Below, one piece after another: positions 36,974 through 46,809 of a stretch of 64,000 nucleotides of DNA. The notes under the pieces are model-generated. The model made no database searches. It was not told the DNA's origin and saw nothing but the letters and a program-made list of their open reading frames with translations. The stretch is from Primulina eburnea (taxonomy: Eukaryota; Streptophyta; Magnoliopsida; Lamiales; Gesneriaceae). Every line of letters begins with the position of its first letter. Positions within the stretch are counted from its first letter, which is position 1. Made by a program: the position numbers and the translations under genes. Location of the stretch: positions 48,316,342 through 48,380,341 of the forward strand of contig NC_133101.1 of assembly GCF_022965805.1 (NCBI RefSeq). Reading direction: 5' to 3'.

Positions 36974-37934
36974 TGTTGGAAACAAAATTACGGCGTTTGA
37001 CAAATTGCCAACTGATTATGCGAACCAACTGTATCTAGTAAACTGAAATCAGCAACTAAATGTAGCAAACTGATCTATGCAACTGAAAAGCACCTCAGTT
37101 ATTCTCCTCACCAGCTAATTGCCCAGCAGCTGATTAATTCAACTGAACACGTCATTATCAACCGACAGATAGTACCACTACAGTCTGCAACTATTAGTGG
37201 GACGTCGCATTTCAGAGGTCACAGAGTACGGTTGTCAGAAGAATAACGACGTGGAATATCAATGGATATAATATTCAAACAATAGTTAATGTTACCGTTG
37301 AAATGGATGCTTATAAATAGTTGAAGAGAGCAGCTGAGAATCAACTCAACCAACAACATAATTCGAATCTCTTTGAAGCTTGCTGTTACGCTGCAAAATT
37401 CTTTACTTGCATTCAAATATCGAAAGCTCTCGCTTACTTGTTCTATGAGTAGCATTCAGGCTATACATTTGAGCTTACTAGCACCTTGTAATATCTGCTA
37501 ATTCTTTAAGTTGTGCTAAGATCACTCAAGGACTGTAAAAGCGTTTTGTAACTAAGAGTTTTAGCTTTGGCAGTGATAAGTCCAAACTGAAGTGGGTCAG
37601 TACAAGTCTTGTATTTGATCAAATTCTTTTAGTGGATATCCTATCTTCGTGATAGAAGGGGTGACGTAGGAGTTATTCAAGTCTCCGAACATCCAGAAAC
37701 AATTGTATTCTTTTACTTCAGTTATTATATTTCAGTTAGATATTCTATCTTTCAGTCAGTTCATATTCCACAACTGTTTTCTTCAGTTTAACTGATTGTC
37801 ATTGACTGACGTGATACCTAGAGTAAGTTTGTAACAGAACTGATTCCAAATCTTCGAAGAGAATATAAAATTAGTAAAGTGTTTATTCAACCCCCCTTTC
37901 TAAACATCTTTCATCCGTCTAACCGATCCTTTCA
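36974..37934 (+). repeat. Element E 3' LTR
   Basis: A 961-bp counterpart of 17893-18842. It is followed by the TSD gagcc at 37935-37939. Confidence 0.92.
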
Positions 37935-37939
37935 GAGCC

Positions 37940-38414
37940 TCAGTGTTATCCCGGGTCGTAAGGACTAATGGTGTACAATCATAACCACGGAATTATCCTC
38001 TCAATGAATGATAACCACTTGGAAATTCCGATGGAGGGTTGTTCGATATAATCATCATATTACTACCCATCTGCATGTTTGGACATCTCTATGCCCTTAT
38101 TAAGAAACACAGTACACAACATCACAGATGCTAGTCTCGAGCTCAAGCGACCTTTATTCATGTTTTAGGCGGCTGAATCGACTAGGAACCTATTTAGATC
38201 ATACAGTGATTACAAACGAGTTTCAACATCGAATTACGATTCATTTGTATTAAACTATAATCAAAGTCTTTATCTATGTTGTTCACATGGGTATACAGAT
38301 AAAGAAATAACAAACAATGAAATAATGAATTATATTAAAATAAAGATTGTTTATTACATTTGAGTCAATAAAATCCCCAGTCAACAATTGACTTATAGGA
38401 CATCTACTCTAACA
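37940..38414 (-). repeat. Element D 5' LTR, second part
   Basis: Continues the LTR interrupted at 17892 and ends ctctaaca at 38414. Read on the minus strand the element starts tgttagagtagatgtcc, a familiar plant copia LTR start. Confidence 0.8.
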
Positions 38415-39103
38415 ACGCATTGAGAATATCAAGTGCATATTCATTCGATCATTTATTTTAATCCTTGAAATATATGGAAAAAGCTAACCTCCGTATAGAA
38501 CCAATTTCCCGCTATCCTTCAGTACGTACTACGTATAACTCGGACTAGCTTGCAAACCATAATAGTTAGGTAAATGGTACTAGGCAATCTCTGTACGTAC
38601 ATGACCATTGATCAAACACTCATATTCTCTACCAACTCAGACACCTCATTGGGGACACCAATTTCCCGTTCTTGCTTAGATATATGATAGTTTCTCCCGT
38701 GGTCGTGTGATATATAATTTTTTTTTCTTCTACCTTATTCCTTCACTCCATAAAAATGTCAACCCAATAATATATAAACAAATTTGTACGGAATTGTTAG
38801 AATCTCTAATGGTAACTAAAAATTTGACCTAATCTCTTTCCCAAGAATTAGCATTTCGCTCCCCAATATCACCTCTTTTTTTTTTTTTTTTTTTTAACTT
38901 GAGTAAAGGCCCACTTTACACCTTCGACTCCCAACAAAATCAACCAAGTAAATTTATCCAGCGTGATTATACTAATGATAGAACTAAGAAACAAAGAACA
39001 CTTCAAAACAATGAAAGAATATACAATGTTATATATACAATGAGAGTTATATATAAGTTAAATCTCATATATTAAATATTGGAACATGTTATATATACCA
39101 TGA

Positions 39104-39227
39104 GAGTTACACATTGAATTACAAATTCGCTTTAAAATTACAAAATTATCCTTGCTCTTTATTTGAAAAAGCTCTTTCAACACTATATTTAAGATAATTT
39201 TGTAATTTCAAATGTAATGTGTAACTC
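39104..39227. mobile_element. Candidate MITE with terminal inverted repeats
   Basis: Begins gagttacacattgaatt and ends aatgtaatgtgtaactc, with imperfect inverted arms of about 40 bp that share attacaaaattatc internally. Length is 124 bp and the interior is not coding. The target duplication is uncertain, so the superfamily is unassigned. Confidence 0.55.
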
Positions 39228-39829
39228 AGTAGTATAACCTAAGTATTATGGTGTGTTGGTGAAGCTTACCATTTTTATTCTCCATAATTTTCTTTTACAA
39301 CATATCATTCGAATCAGTTTTGCTTCCTTGTACCAGTCAAAGATTTCTATTTTAAAGGGAATTAAAAAAAAATCATTTTACTTCACGTGCGTCTGCTTCG
39401 ATAGTTATCTATTTTTTAGACCGTTTAAAATGAAATTCTTATAATGAGAGTTAAAGTCAATTCATCCCAAATTTAAAGAGTCGTAATATAATTTGGAATA
39501 TAAATAAAGATGCAAGGATACTTATCGTCAAACCTCTATAACAGCTTAAATTTTGGCCTTGAGGTCTCCAAGCGCCTAGCCAAACACGTACCTCTATGTA
39601 TTAGAACAAATATATTGATAATTTACTCTTAGAATAAATATACATAAAGAAAATAAAAAGATAGAAATTTACGGATATACATAAAGAAAACAAAAGGAAA
39701 AAATTCTTGTAAATTTTATTTATGAATCTTAAAATAATTTTTAAGCATAACAGTTGTTTGTGAACCCAAGAGCGGTTTCGTTTGAAGTCTGACGAGTTGC
39801 AGTGAAATTTTGTGGACAGCCCAATTCTC

Positions 39830-40480
39830 AATTAATTTGTTAAATTCCTTTAACTATTACTAGCCGAACTCCTTTTGGTCTAACTCAATGAATCAGATTA
39901 GTGCCTAGTGACATCGCGTCACGACCTCCTAGATAAAAACAAATAGTGCATGCAAAAACATTCAGTTACAGTTAGTGTGTAGGACGATCCTTTTATCTTA
40001 TATATCCCAATTGGATCTAGGGTATGGTTTGTCGAGGCCCCAATTTATTTAAATAAATATATGTATGTTCCAAAGTTTCATATCTCATTTTCCAGATATT
40101 CATCGAGATATTCAATTGACCGAATTCATATTGATATTATCAAGAGACTGAATTCTTAACTACAATGCACAAGCTTCTATCTAATTTACAACTACACTGA
40201 ATTTGACACCTTATGACTCTCGAGGAGTCGGAAAACAAATTCGTTAGGATATGAAATGTGTTTAGAGAGGGAGGTGTCGAGATATTCACTTGATCGAATT
40301 CATAGGACATCAACTGATATTATCAAGAGACTGAATTCTGAATTATAATGCATAAGCTCCTCTCTAATTTACAGCTACATTGAACTTGACACAGTATGAC
40401 TCTCGAGGGGCGGAAAACAAATTTGTTTGGATAGAACATGTGTTTAGAGAGAGAGGTGAATAAACACTTATAAAAATTAT
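39830..40480 (-). repeat. Eroded copia-type LTR remnant
   Basis: Phrases such as ttatcttatatatccc, and atgactctcgaggagtcgg resemble positions near 17560-17860 in the D LTR, in the same orientation. Both termini are lost or hard to place. A 174-bp segment is duplicated within it. Confidence 0.45.
40103..40458. repeat. Direct duplication of about 175 bp
   Basis: Copies at about 40103-40276 and 40277-40458 share cgagatattca, ttatcaagagactgaattct and gtgtttagagag, with many substitutions. It lies in the copia LTR remnant. Confidence 0.75.
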
Positions 40481-40522
40481 TAGATTTCTTTTTTTGAAAA
40501 GTATACTTCAGCTGAGACTAAC

Positions 40523-40715
40523 TAGCTAAACTTGGTTTCTTGAAAAATGGTTAGGTTCAGCAAGATACTGAGGTATGGGACATTGGGAAAAAGTGTACTG
40601 AACTTAGTGAAAAATAACTCTTTAGCTGATTTCTTGAAAAATGGTTAGGTTCAAGAAAATACTAAGGTATGAGATATTGGGAAAAAGTGTGCTAAACATC
40701 GTGAAATAAATAATT
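40523..40715. repeat. Direct duplication of about 97 bp
   Basis: Copies at about 40523-40621 and 40622-40715 share ttcttgaaaaatggttagg and attgggaaaaagtgt. Confidence 0.75.
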
Positions 40716-40874
40716 AATTTGCTGGATCCCAATCAAATTTGAAATTATTGTTATATCTATTGTTGCATATGAATAAGATAACGGTGATGTATCTTTGAGC
40801 AATCATACTGACATATCATGTTAAGAAATTATTATTATCTCAAAGTTTTGGTGATTGATAAAATAAAAAAACAT

Positions 40875-41871
40875 TGTAATGCCCCGAAAATTTGAAGGTC
40901 CACGCGAACCACATGCATACAAGTTATTAAATTCCTTGTGTATTTCGTTAATTTTTCAATTGAATAAATTAATTATGTTTTGCATATTGACATGTTTAAA
41001 ATATACTTTTCTGCATGATTGCATTAAAATGTATTTTTAAGGGTTATTCAAGTTGCGATCGAGGAACGAAGACCAATGGTTGAAAAATGAAAAATGTTTT
41101 TATTAAATAATTGTTTTTAATATTTAAAATATGATTGGTGCTTTTTCCTATTTTTGAAAATAAGGAGTTTTGATGTTATTTTATACGCCGGGACGTAAAT
41201 TTTATCGGTGTTGGATTTCAACAAAAATACGAACGTTTTGGCAACCCGCCTAATAAATTCAAAAACTTTATTTAACAAAATATTTTAATTAATCACTAAT
41301 GGGTCTAATTATCCTTCCCAATGGGACGAAGCTTGAATAGGGTTTTAATTAACTATATAATATACAAAACCTACCCGATAACCATACCATTCACACGCCC
41401 CACTCCTCTAATTCATAAAATCTCTTTTCTCTCAATTCACTCGCCACACACAAGCCAAAAATCAAGAGAAAGTATCGAGTTCTTCAAAGGGTATTAAATC
41501 AAGGTCCTCCTCGTCGTCGTTTTTCAAATCGTCAACGTATATTCGTGCGTTAAATACGCAAAGGAACGCCATATTCTTCCTTTTACTCATCTATCATACC
41601 ATAGTAATTTTTTAAAAACGTTTTGCATGAAAAACAAGTTGCATCGTGAAACAATTTCGTATATGCATCATATGTGAATTTTTAAGGCATGTATTTGATC
41701 CAAAATCATGTATATTATGTTGTTAATGGGTTGCCATGGTTAGGGTATTGATCAAGGATACTTTACACAAGTTTTAGAGTCCTAAGAACACACACAACAC
41801 ACTGAAATCATGAACTAAACAACCTGGAACCGAAAACTGTTGGTTGTTGATCATAGGTCTCGGTTTATGGG
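40875..41871 (+). repeat. Element H 5' LTR, first part
   Basis: Starts like F and I: gaaaatttgaaggtcc followed by accacatgcat. It is cut at 41867-41871 (atggg), which nearly repeats at 56715-56719 (ttggg). Confidence 0.85.
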
Positions 41872-42857
41872 TGTAAAGCCCGTATTTCGTATTAATAATT
41901 TTGCGAAATTATTAAAAAATTTCTAAATAAATAATTATCTTGTCTCATTTAATTAAAATAAACATGTATATAATTTTTAGCTTTAAAATAACAGCGGAAG
42001 CAAATATTGTTTTCCACCAACAATTTAAAAATAATCCAACGTAAACATCAATTTAAAAATAATCCAACGTATTAAAACTGATTTGAATAATAAAAGGTGC
42101 ATGAACTAAATCATGAGGTCCTCGGGTTTACTACTGTTGTCCCAAGATCGCTCACTGGTCTCCGCCCGCGGTCTCAACCTCATCAATACCTATAACAATC
42201 AAGTCTAGTGAGTCTAAAGACTCAACATGTATATATATCGTGAATAACAAGTAAATATAACATAAAATCGCATGCATCATATCGTAGAGCGTACAGTGAA
42301 AATCGTATCATGAATAATTATAACTACGTGCATATCTGAAAATTCATACGTAAAAGCTTTGCTCAATAGAGCTCTGTCATAACATATCATAATTTTTCTG
42401 GTAGAGATAATGTTTCTAAGCAAGTGACCCATAACATAACGTAAGCGCCTGATCAGACTAAACCACAGTATATTGGGCGGTAGAGATCAATCACAGCCCT
42501 TGGACTGGATGTCCGTACCCATACATAATCATAAACCGGTCGTAAGTGACCAGGTGGAGAGGTCCTCGGTTGCGCCTACCGACTTCAAAACCCATAAACG
42601 TAAGGTGGACACAAGACATATCGCATATATCTCAAAAATAAACATTTTATAATTTTATGCACGTATAATTATAACCTTATTTTTACCGGATGAGTTGGAT
42701 CGTTCCCAGGCTTGCTGCGACTTATTCTAATATGTGACACATGCAATAAATCTTAACTTGACAAAAACATAGCAATCGAACTAAAAACGAGACGAATAGA
42801 ACCAATAACTTGATTTTTAATCATGGCTTCATACCAACCCGAACCAACATTAAACCT

Positions 42858-43029
42858 GTAATGCACATGGGCTGTTCCCGATTGGGCTGTATCCCTCTCG
42901 GTTGTCCCATTACCCATTACTCATAGAACTTCTCCAGCCCAGGAACTGGAGCTTTTGCCTTCCCCAGGATTAGAACCCAAGACCTCCTGGACTTATATAG
43001 ATCTTGACAGCAATCCTGGTACCAGTTGA
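42858..43029 (-). mobile_element. SINE copy 1
   Basis: Minus-sense, nearly full-length, lacking the oligo-A tail; its head meets the head of copy 2. Confidence 0.75.
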
Positions 43030-43220
43030 TCTACTAGCTCAACTGGTACCAGGATTGCTGCCAAGATCTATATAAGTCCAGGAGGTCTTGGGTTCTAATC
43101 CTGGGGAAAGCAAAAGCTCCAGTTCCTGGGCTGGAGAAGTTCTATGAGTAATGGATAATGAGACAACCGAGAGGGATGCAGCCCAATCAAAAACAGCCCA
43201 TGTGCATTACAAAAAAAGGC
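43030..43220 (+). mobile_element. SINE copy 2 (full length)
   Basis: A-box-like tagctcaactgg at 43035-43046 and B box ggttctaatcc at 43091-43101, 56 bases apart start to start. Ends in seven A and ggcg. Together with similar plant SINEs, this suggests a tRNA-derived head. No protein is encoded; mobilisation would rely on LINE enzymes. Confidence 0.75.
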
Positions 43221-43318
43221 GCCTTTTTTTGTAATGCACATGGGCTGTTCCCGATTGGCCTGAATCCCTCTCGGTTGTCCCATTACCCATTATTCATAGA
43301 ACTTCTCCAGCCCAGGAA
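43221..43318 (-). mobile_element. SINE copy 3 (truncated)
   Basis: Minus-sense tail half only, tail to tail with copy 2. It stops at cccaggaa, so the pol III promoter is missing. Confidence 0.75.
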
Positions 43319-43502
43319 CGCCTTTTTTTGTAATGCACATGGGCTGTTCCCGATTGGGCTGTATCCCTCTCGGTTGTCCCATTACCCATTACTCATAGAA
43401 CTTCTCCAGCCCAGGAACTGGAGCTTTTGCCTTCCCCAGGATTAGAACCCAAGACCTCCTGGACTTATATAGATCTTGGCAGCAATCCTGGTACCAGTTG
43501 AG
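43319..43502 (-). mobile_element. SINE copy 4
   Basis: Minus-sense, full-length, starting with its own oligo-T tail (cgccttttttt) and ending accagttgag. Confidence 0.75.
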
Positions 43503-43687
43503 CGCCTTTTTTTGTAATGCACATGGGCTGTTCCCGATTGGGCTGTATCCCTCTCGGTTGTCCCATTACCCATTACTCATAGAACTTCTCCAGCCCAGGA
43601 ACTGGAGCTTTTGCCTTCCCCAGGATTAGAACCCAAGACCTCCTAAACTTATATAGATCTTGGCAGCAATCCTGGTACCAGTTGAGC
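43503..43687 (-). mobile_element. SINE copy 5
   Basis: Minus-sense, full-length, arranged head to tail with copy 4. Confidence 0.75.
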
Positions 43688-43819
43688 TGTCTTGGGTTCT
43701 AATCCTGGGGAAGGCAAAAGCTCCAGTTCCTGGGCTGGAGAAGTTCTATGAGTAATGGATAATGGGACAACCGAGAGGGATACAGCCCAATCGGGAACAG
43801 CCCATGTGCATTACAAAAA
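43688..43819 (+). mobile_element. SINE copy 6 (truncated)
   Basis: Plus-sense, missing the A box but retaining ggttctaatcc (43695-43705) and the tail to cattacaaaaa. Confidence 0.75.
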
Positions 43820-45244
43820 TGTAGAACCCAATTTCGTACACGTACAACCTATGCATTTATTTAATTCGTTAAATCATTTATTTTAATTTAAAATGAGTTT
43901 AGCCAAGCATAATTTATTTAAATGCATTATTTTAAATATAGTCATGCTTATGTGATGCACGCTAAAATACTTTTCGAGTTTCATGTTTCAGGCGTTTATC
44001 CGAGGCGGGATTGAGGAAAAGACCCGGTGACGACTCTTGGCAATTTTAAAGATGATATTTTATTTTAAGTTGAGTTTGGGGGCATTTTAAATAATTTATT
44101 GAGTTTTAGCATTTTTAAGCCTAATTTATTTATTTAGTAATTTTAAGACTTTAAAACTTTTAAAAGTTTAACAAGTGTGCACTTTATTTTATTAGGGGAT
44201 TTTATTTTAAGATGAGTATAGTTAATATTTTAACTAATTTATTATTTGTGTCAACCTTTTTAATTAGTATTTGATTAGCATGTTATTTATTTTAATTAAG
44301 CAAAATAAATTCCCTAATTAAGCACAAAACTCACGAACACATTACACACTGTTACACACACCTGTCACGCTTAAACACACACACACTCTACCAATTCTTG
44401 TTTTATTATTTTAAAAGAGAAAACTAGGGTTCTTCATTAGCATAGCAGCCGCCCACCCCCTCTTCAAATTCCAGCAAGGTTTTCGTGAATTTTATTGCAA
44501 GAAAACGGTGCCACGTTCGACCCGGATCAACCTCGCTTCTATCTCCGCTTCGGTAACGTTGTTCGGCAACGTTTAAAATTCAAAAGGTAACGTTTCTGCA
44601 TCGATCTTGTCATAGTATGCGTTGTGTATTTTTATGCGTGAAAATCCATGTGTGACATTCGTCGTTTGAGCGGAAAATGGTTTGAATGCGTTTGAAATAC
44701 TTTTTAGATCTGAAAACTCGTAACTCACTTTTCTGTTGAAAACTGCGATTTTTCTGTCGGGAATTTGAGAAAACTTTCAACTACAAAATTGTAGAACTTT
44801 TCGATGCCTTCGATTTGATATAAAATTCGAGATTTTTGGATGAAAAATGAGTGAGTTATGATGTTTTTCGTGGGACTGCTCAAACTGCGTTTTCAGAAAG
44901 TTATGATATTGATGTATTCTTGAAGTTTCAGTGTTGCAGGCTTCGTTGGGAATCGACGGGTGATCGTTGCTGCGTCTAGTTATGATTAGTATGTTGGGAT
45001 GTTATTTGATACGTCGTATAGTGTCGATAGGCACTCGAATGCGTTAGGAGTCGTAGGAAACGAATTGGTGTCATTTGCCATGCTTTGAATTGTATGTGTT
45101 GTAAGGTGAACTCATTGCTTTGGGTGTTTGTACGAATTTAGTTGATGTTACGGCATGCTAAGGTGAGTCTCGGGGTGTCGTTTCATAGTCCGTGCAACCG
45201 AGTCTAGAAAGTTGAGCGAAGCATGTACATAATTTTCGTAAGTT

Positions 45245-45520
45245 CGCGATTATAGTGGGTACACGGACCCGCACACGGACTCAGTCACGGGGTCCGTGCC
45301 TTTGTTTTCTTCTCGGCATCTTTTTCCAGTATCTACACAGACCCCTACACGGATGAGGGCACGGGGTCCGTGCCTTTGGGTTTCATTTAGTGTATATTTC
45401 CAGTACCTACCCGGACCCTGACACGGGGTCCGTACCTTTGCTTTCCTTCGGTGTCTATTTCTAGAGCCTACACGGACCCCTACACGGATGTAGGTACGGG
45501 GTCCGTGTCCTTCTTTTTTG
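45245..45520. repeat. Hairpin-rich tandem array in the C 5' LTR
   Basis: About four units of about 80 bp, each with arms like cacggaccc and ggggtccgtg around a short core, separated by tttccag or ttctcgg-type spacers. Same LTR position as the different array in A at 12947-13171. Confidence 0.85.
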
Positions 45521-46240
45521 GGAAAAATAATTTAGTATGCTTTGAGGTTAGACGTCATGGTTTAGTGCAAGGATTATCAAGGTCGCGTCATGGGAAATTT
45601 TAGAATGTCCTAAGTAATGATTGAACTCGAGAGTAAGTATGATTTATACGTTAAGTTATGCAAGTTAAGTATGCAATTTCATGTTAGTATGTGCAGCAAC
45701 GGCCCCAGTCGAAGTCCAACGAATCCTTCAACGCCAAGTAAGTATGATGACGTGCAAAGAAATATTTTAAGTTTTTGAGGTATGCTAAATGTCTTGTGAC
45801 CAAATTATGAATGGGTTTGGAAGTCGGTGAACGTGGCCGAGGACCTCTCCACCCCATTAAATTATGAACGGGTTAGATCGTGGTTGGAAAGCGTTAAATT
45901 ATGAACGGGGACCAACCAGCCCGTTAAATTATGAACGGGGATCTCATGTATGCGGCAGTGGATACGTCCCTGTCAGCCCAGTACTGTGGTTTGTCTGATC
46001 CGGCGTTTATTATGTTATGGGTCACTTGCTTTGAAACATCCTCTACGCAAAAATGATGAAGCTATGTATGTTCAAGTATGCAGTATGTTTATGAAAAGTT
46101 TATGTTGATGACACGTCTAGTCATGTACGTACGTATGTTCAAGTTTATTATGCAAGTTCCAGTTTCAAGTTATGTATGTCCTATTTTAAAGTTGTATGCG
46201 ATTTTATTACGTAGTACTTGTTATCCCAGTTTATACGTGT

Positions 46241-46256
46241 TGAGTCTTTAGACTCA
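46241..46256. promoter_or_regulatory. Conserved 16-bp palindrome of the LTRs
   Basis: tgagtctttagactca, an inverted repeat, is followed by ctag and a conserved gatgcaggtga. The same palindrome occurs at a similar place in other LTRs here (see findings). Its function is unknown; a role in transcription, RNA end formation or packaging is possible. Confidence 0.6.
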
Positions 46257-46579
46257 CTAGACTTGATCGATGCAGGTGACTATGTTGATGAGGAGACGGG
46301 AGGTGGCGACCAAGGGGCAGGCTTGGACTGAGCGGGAGGCTAGACCCGAGGACCGCATACGCTATTTTAAGTTTTTAAGAAAATACATTTATACTCTGAT
46401 TTTATGATTGGGTTGTGAGACTTTTCGAGACAGCTTCTCTTTTAGCAAATTTTAATTGTGATGATTGATTTTAAAGATATTTTATGAATGATGAGTGACG
46501 ACCGTGTGGATGTTTTTATTTAAGAAAATTTTTAATTTTTCCGCAAATGTTAAGTATGAAAAGTACGGTTCGTTACAGT

Positions 46580-46591
46580 TGGTATCAGAGC
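46580..46591 (+). other. Element C primer-binding site (initiator tRNA-Met type)
   Basis: tggtatcagagc two bases inside the 5' LTR. Confidence 0.93.
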
Positions 46592-46658
46592 GGTGTTCTT
46601 GTAAAGGGTCACGCCTACTGCCAGTCGCAAGAAGCTCACGAAGTCACACCTCAAGTCT

Positions 46659-46808
46659 GTAAGTTTAAAGTTTTGCATTATGTTATGTAGTAAGCATCAA
46701 GTTATGATTTCAGTATGTGCCTGTTTTAAGTTGATTTACGTGCATCATAAAATATTGATATGTGTTCATGCATATTGGGTTTACGTGTTGGGTGAATTAT
46801 TGGAACAG
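46659..46808 (+). other. Candidate leader intron before gag in element C
   Basis: tcaagtct|gtaagt is a strong donor and ggaacag|t lies two bases before the gag ATG. Length is 150 bp, against 149 bp in A. Inferred only. Confidence 0.5.
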
Positions 46809-46809
46809 T

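Larger units (their letters stand above)
17893..37934 (+). mobile_element. Element E: Sirevirus-like Ty1/copia element with env-like region, interrupted by F
   Basis: Flanked by the TSD gagcc (17888-17892 and 37935-37939). LTRs are 17893-18842 and 36974-37934, beginning tgttggaaac and ending ccgatcctttca. Internal order is gag with a long C-terminal part, protease, integrase, RT, RNase H, an antisense ORF and an env-like 3' region. That architecture, copia domain order and LTRs near 1 kb match Sireviruses. Nearly all parts are broken by stops or frameshifts. Element F is inserted in the env-like region. Removing F leaves about 11.2 kb. Confidence 0.9.
14550..38414 (-). mobile_element. Element D: Ty1/copia element, right part, interrupted by A and E
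   Basis: A minus-strand copia element. Visible parts are the first 122 codons of gag (14550-14917), a long leader, a PBS and the 5' LTR (16453-17892 plus 37940-38414). Element A cuts gag at 14549/14550, and the rest of D lies beyond the left edge. Element E cuts the LTR. LTR ends are tgttagagtagatgtcc and gatccaaca on the element's strand, resembling widespread plant copia LTRs. The clade (Angela/Tork-like) is a guess. Confidence 0.8.
38415..40874. other. AT-rich region with no gene
   Basis: Holds a run of about 18 T near 38879-38896, a candidate MITE (39104-39227), an eroded copia-type LTR (about 39830-40480) and two tandem duplications. Open stretches at 39253-39444 and 39601-39831 are short, of biased composition and without recognisable motifs. 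Host regulatory content cannot be judged. Confidence 0.6.
42857..43819. repeat. Array of six SINE copies in fold-back and tandem order
   Basis: Six copies or parts of one about 185-bp sequence in order minus, plus, truncated minus, minus, minus, truncated plus. Each intact plus-sense copy has pol III A-box-like tagctcaactgg and B-box ggttctaatcc and ends cattacaaaaaaaggcg. The array lies between the TSD aaacc of element C (42852-42856) and the main body of the C 5' LTR (43820). tgta occurs at both array edges (42857-42860, 43820-43823). Confidence 0.8.
43820..46577 (+). repeat. Element C 5' LTR
   Basis: A 2758-bp LTR. Contains a hairpin-type array (45245-45520), three copies of ttaaattatgaacggg (45870-45945), cccagtactgtggtt (45977-45991) and the conserved palindrome (46241-46256). 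Confidence 0.92.

Noticed and set aside
43158..43445. 95-codon frame across the SINE array
   Set aside because: It arises from reading repeated SINE copies; SINEs encode no protein.
43815..43819. aaaaa as the left TSD of element C
   Set aside because: It does not match aaacc at the right end, whereas 42852-42856 does exactly; the A run is the SINE tail.
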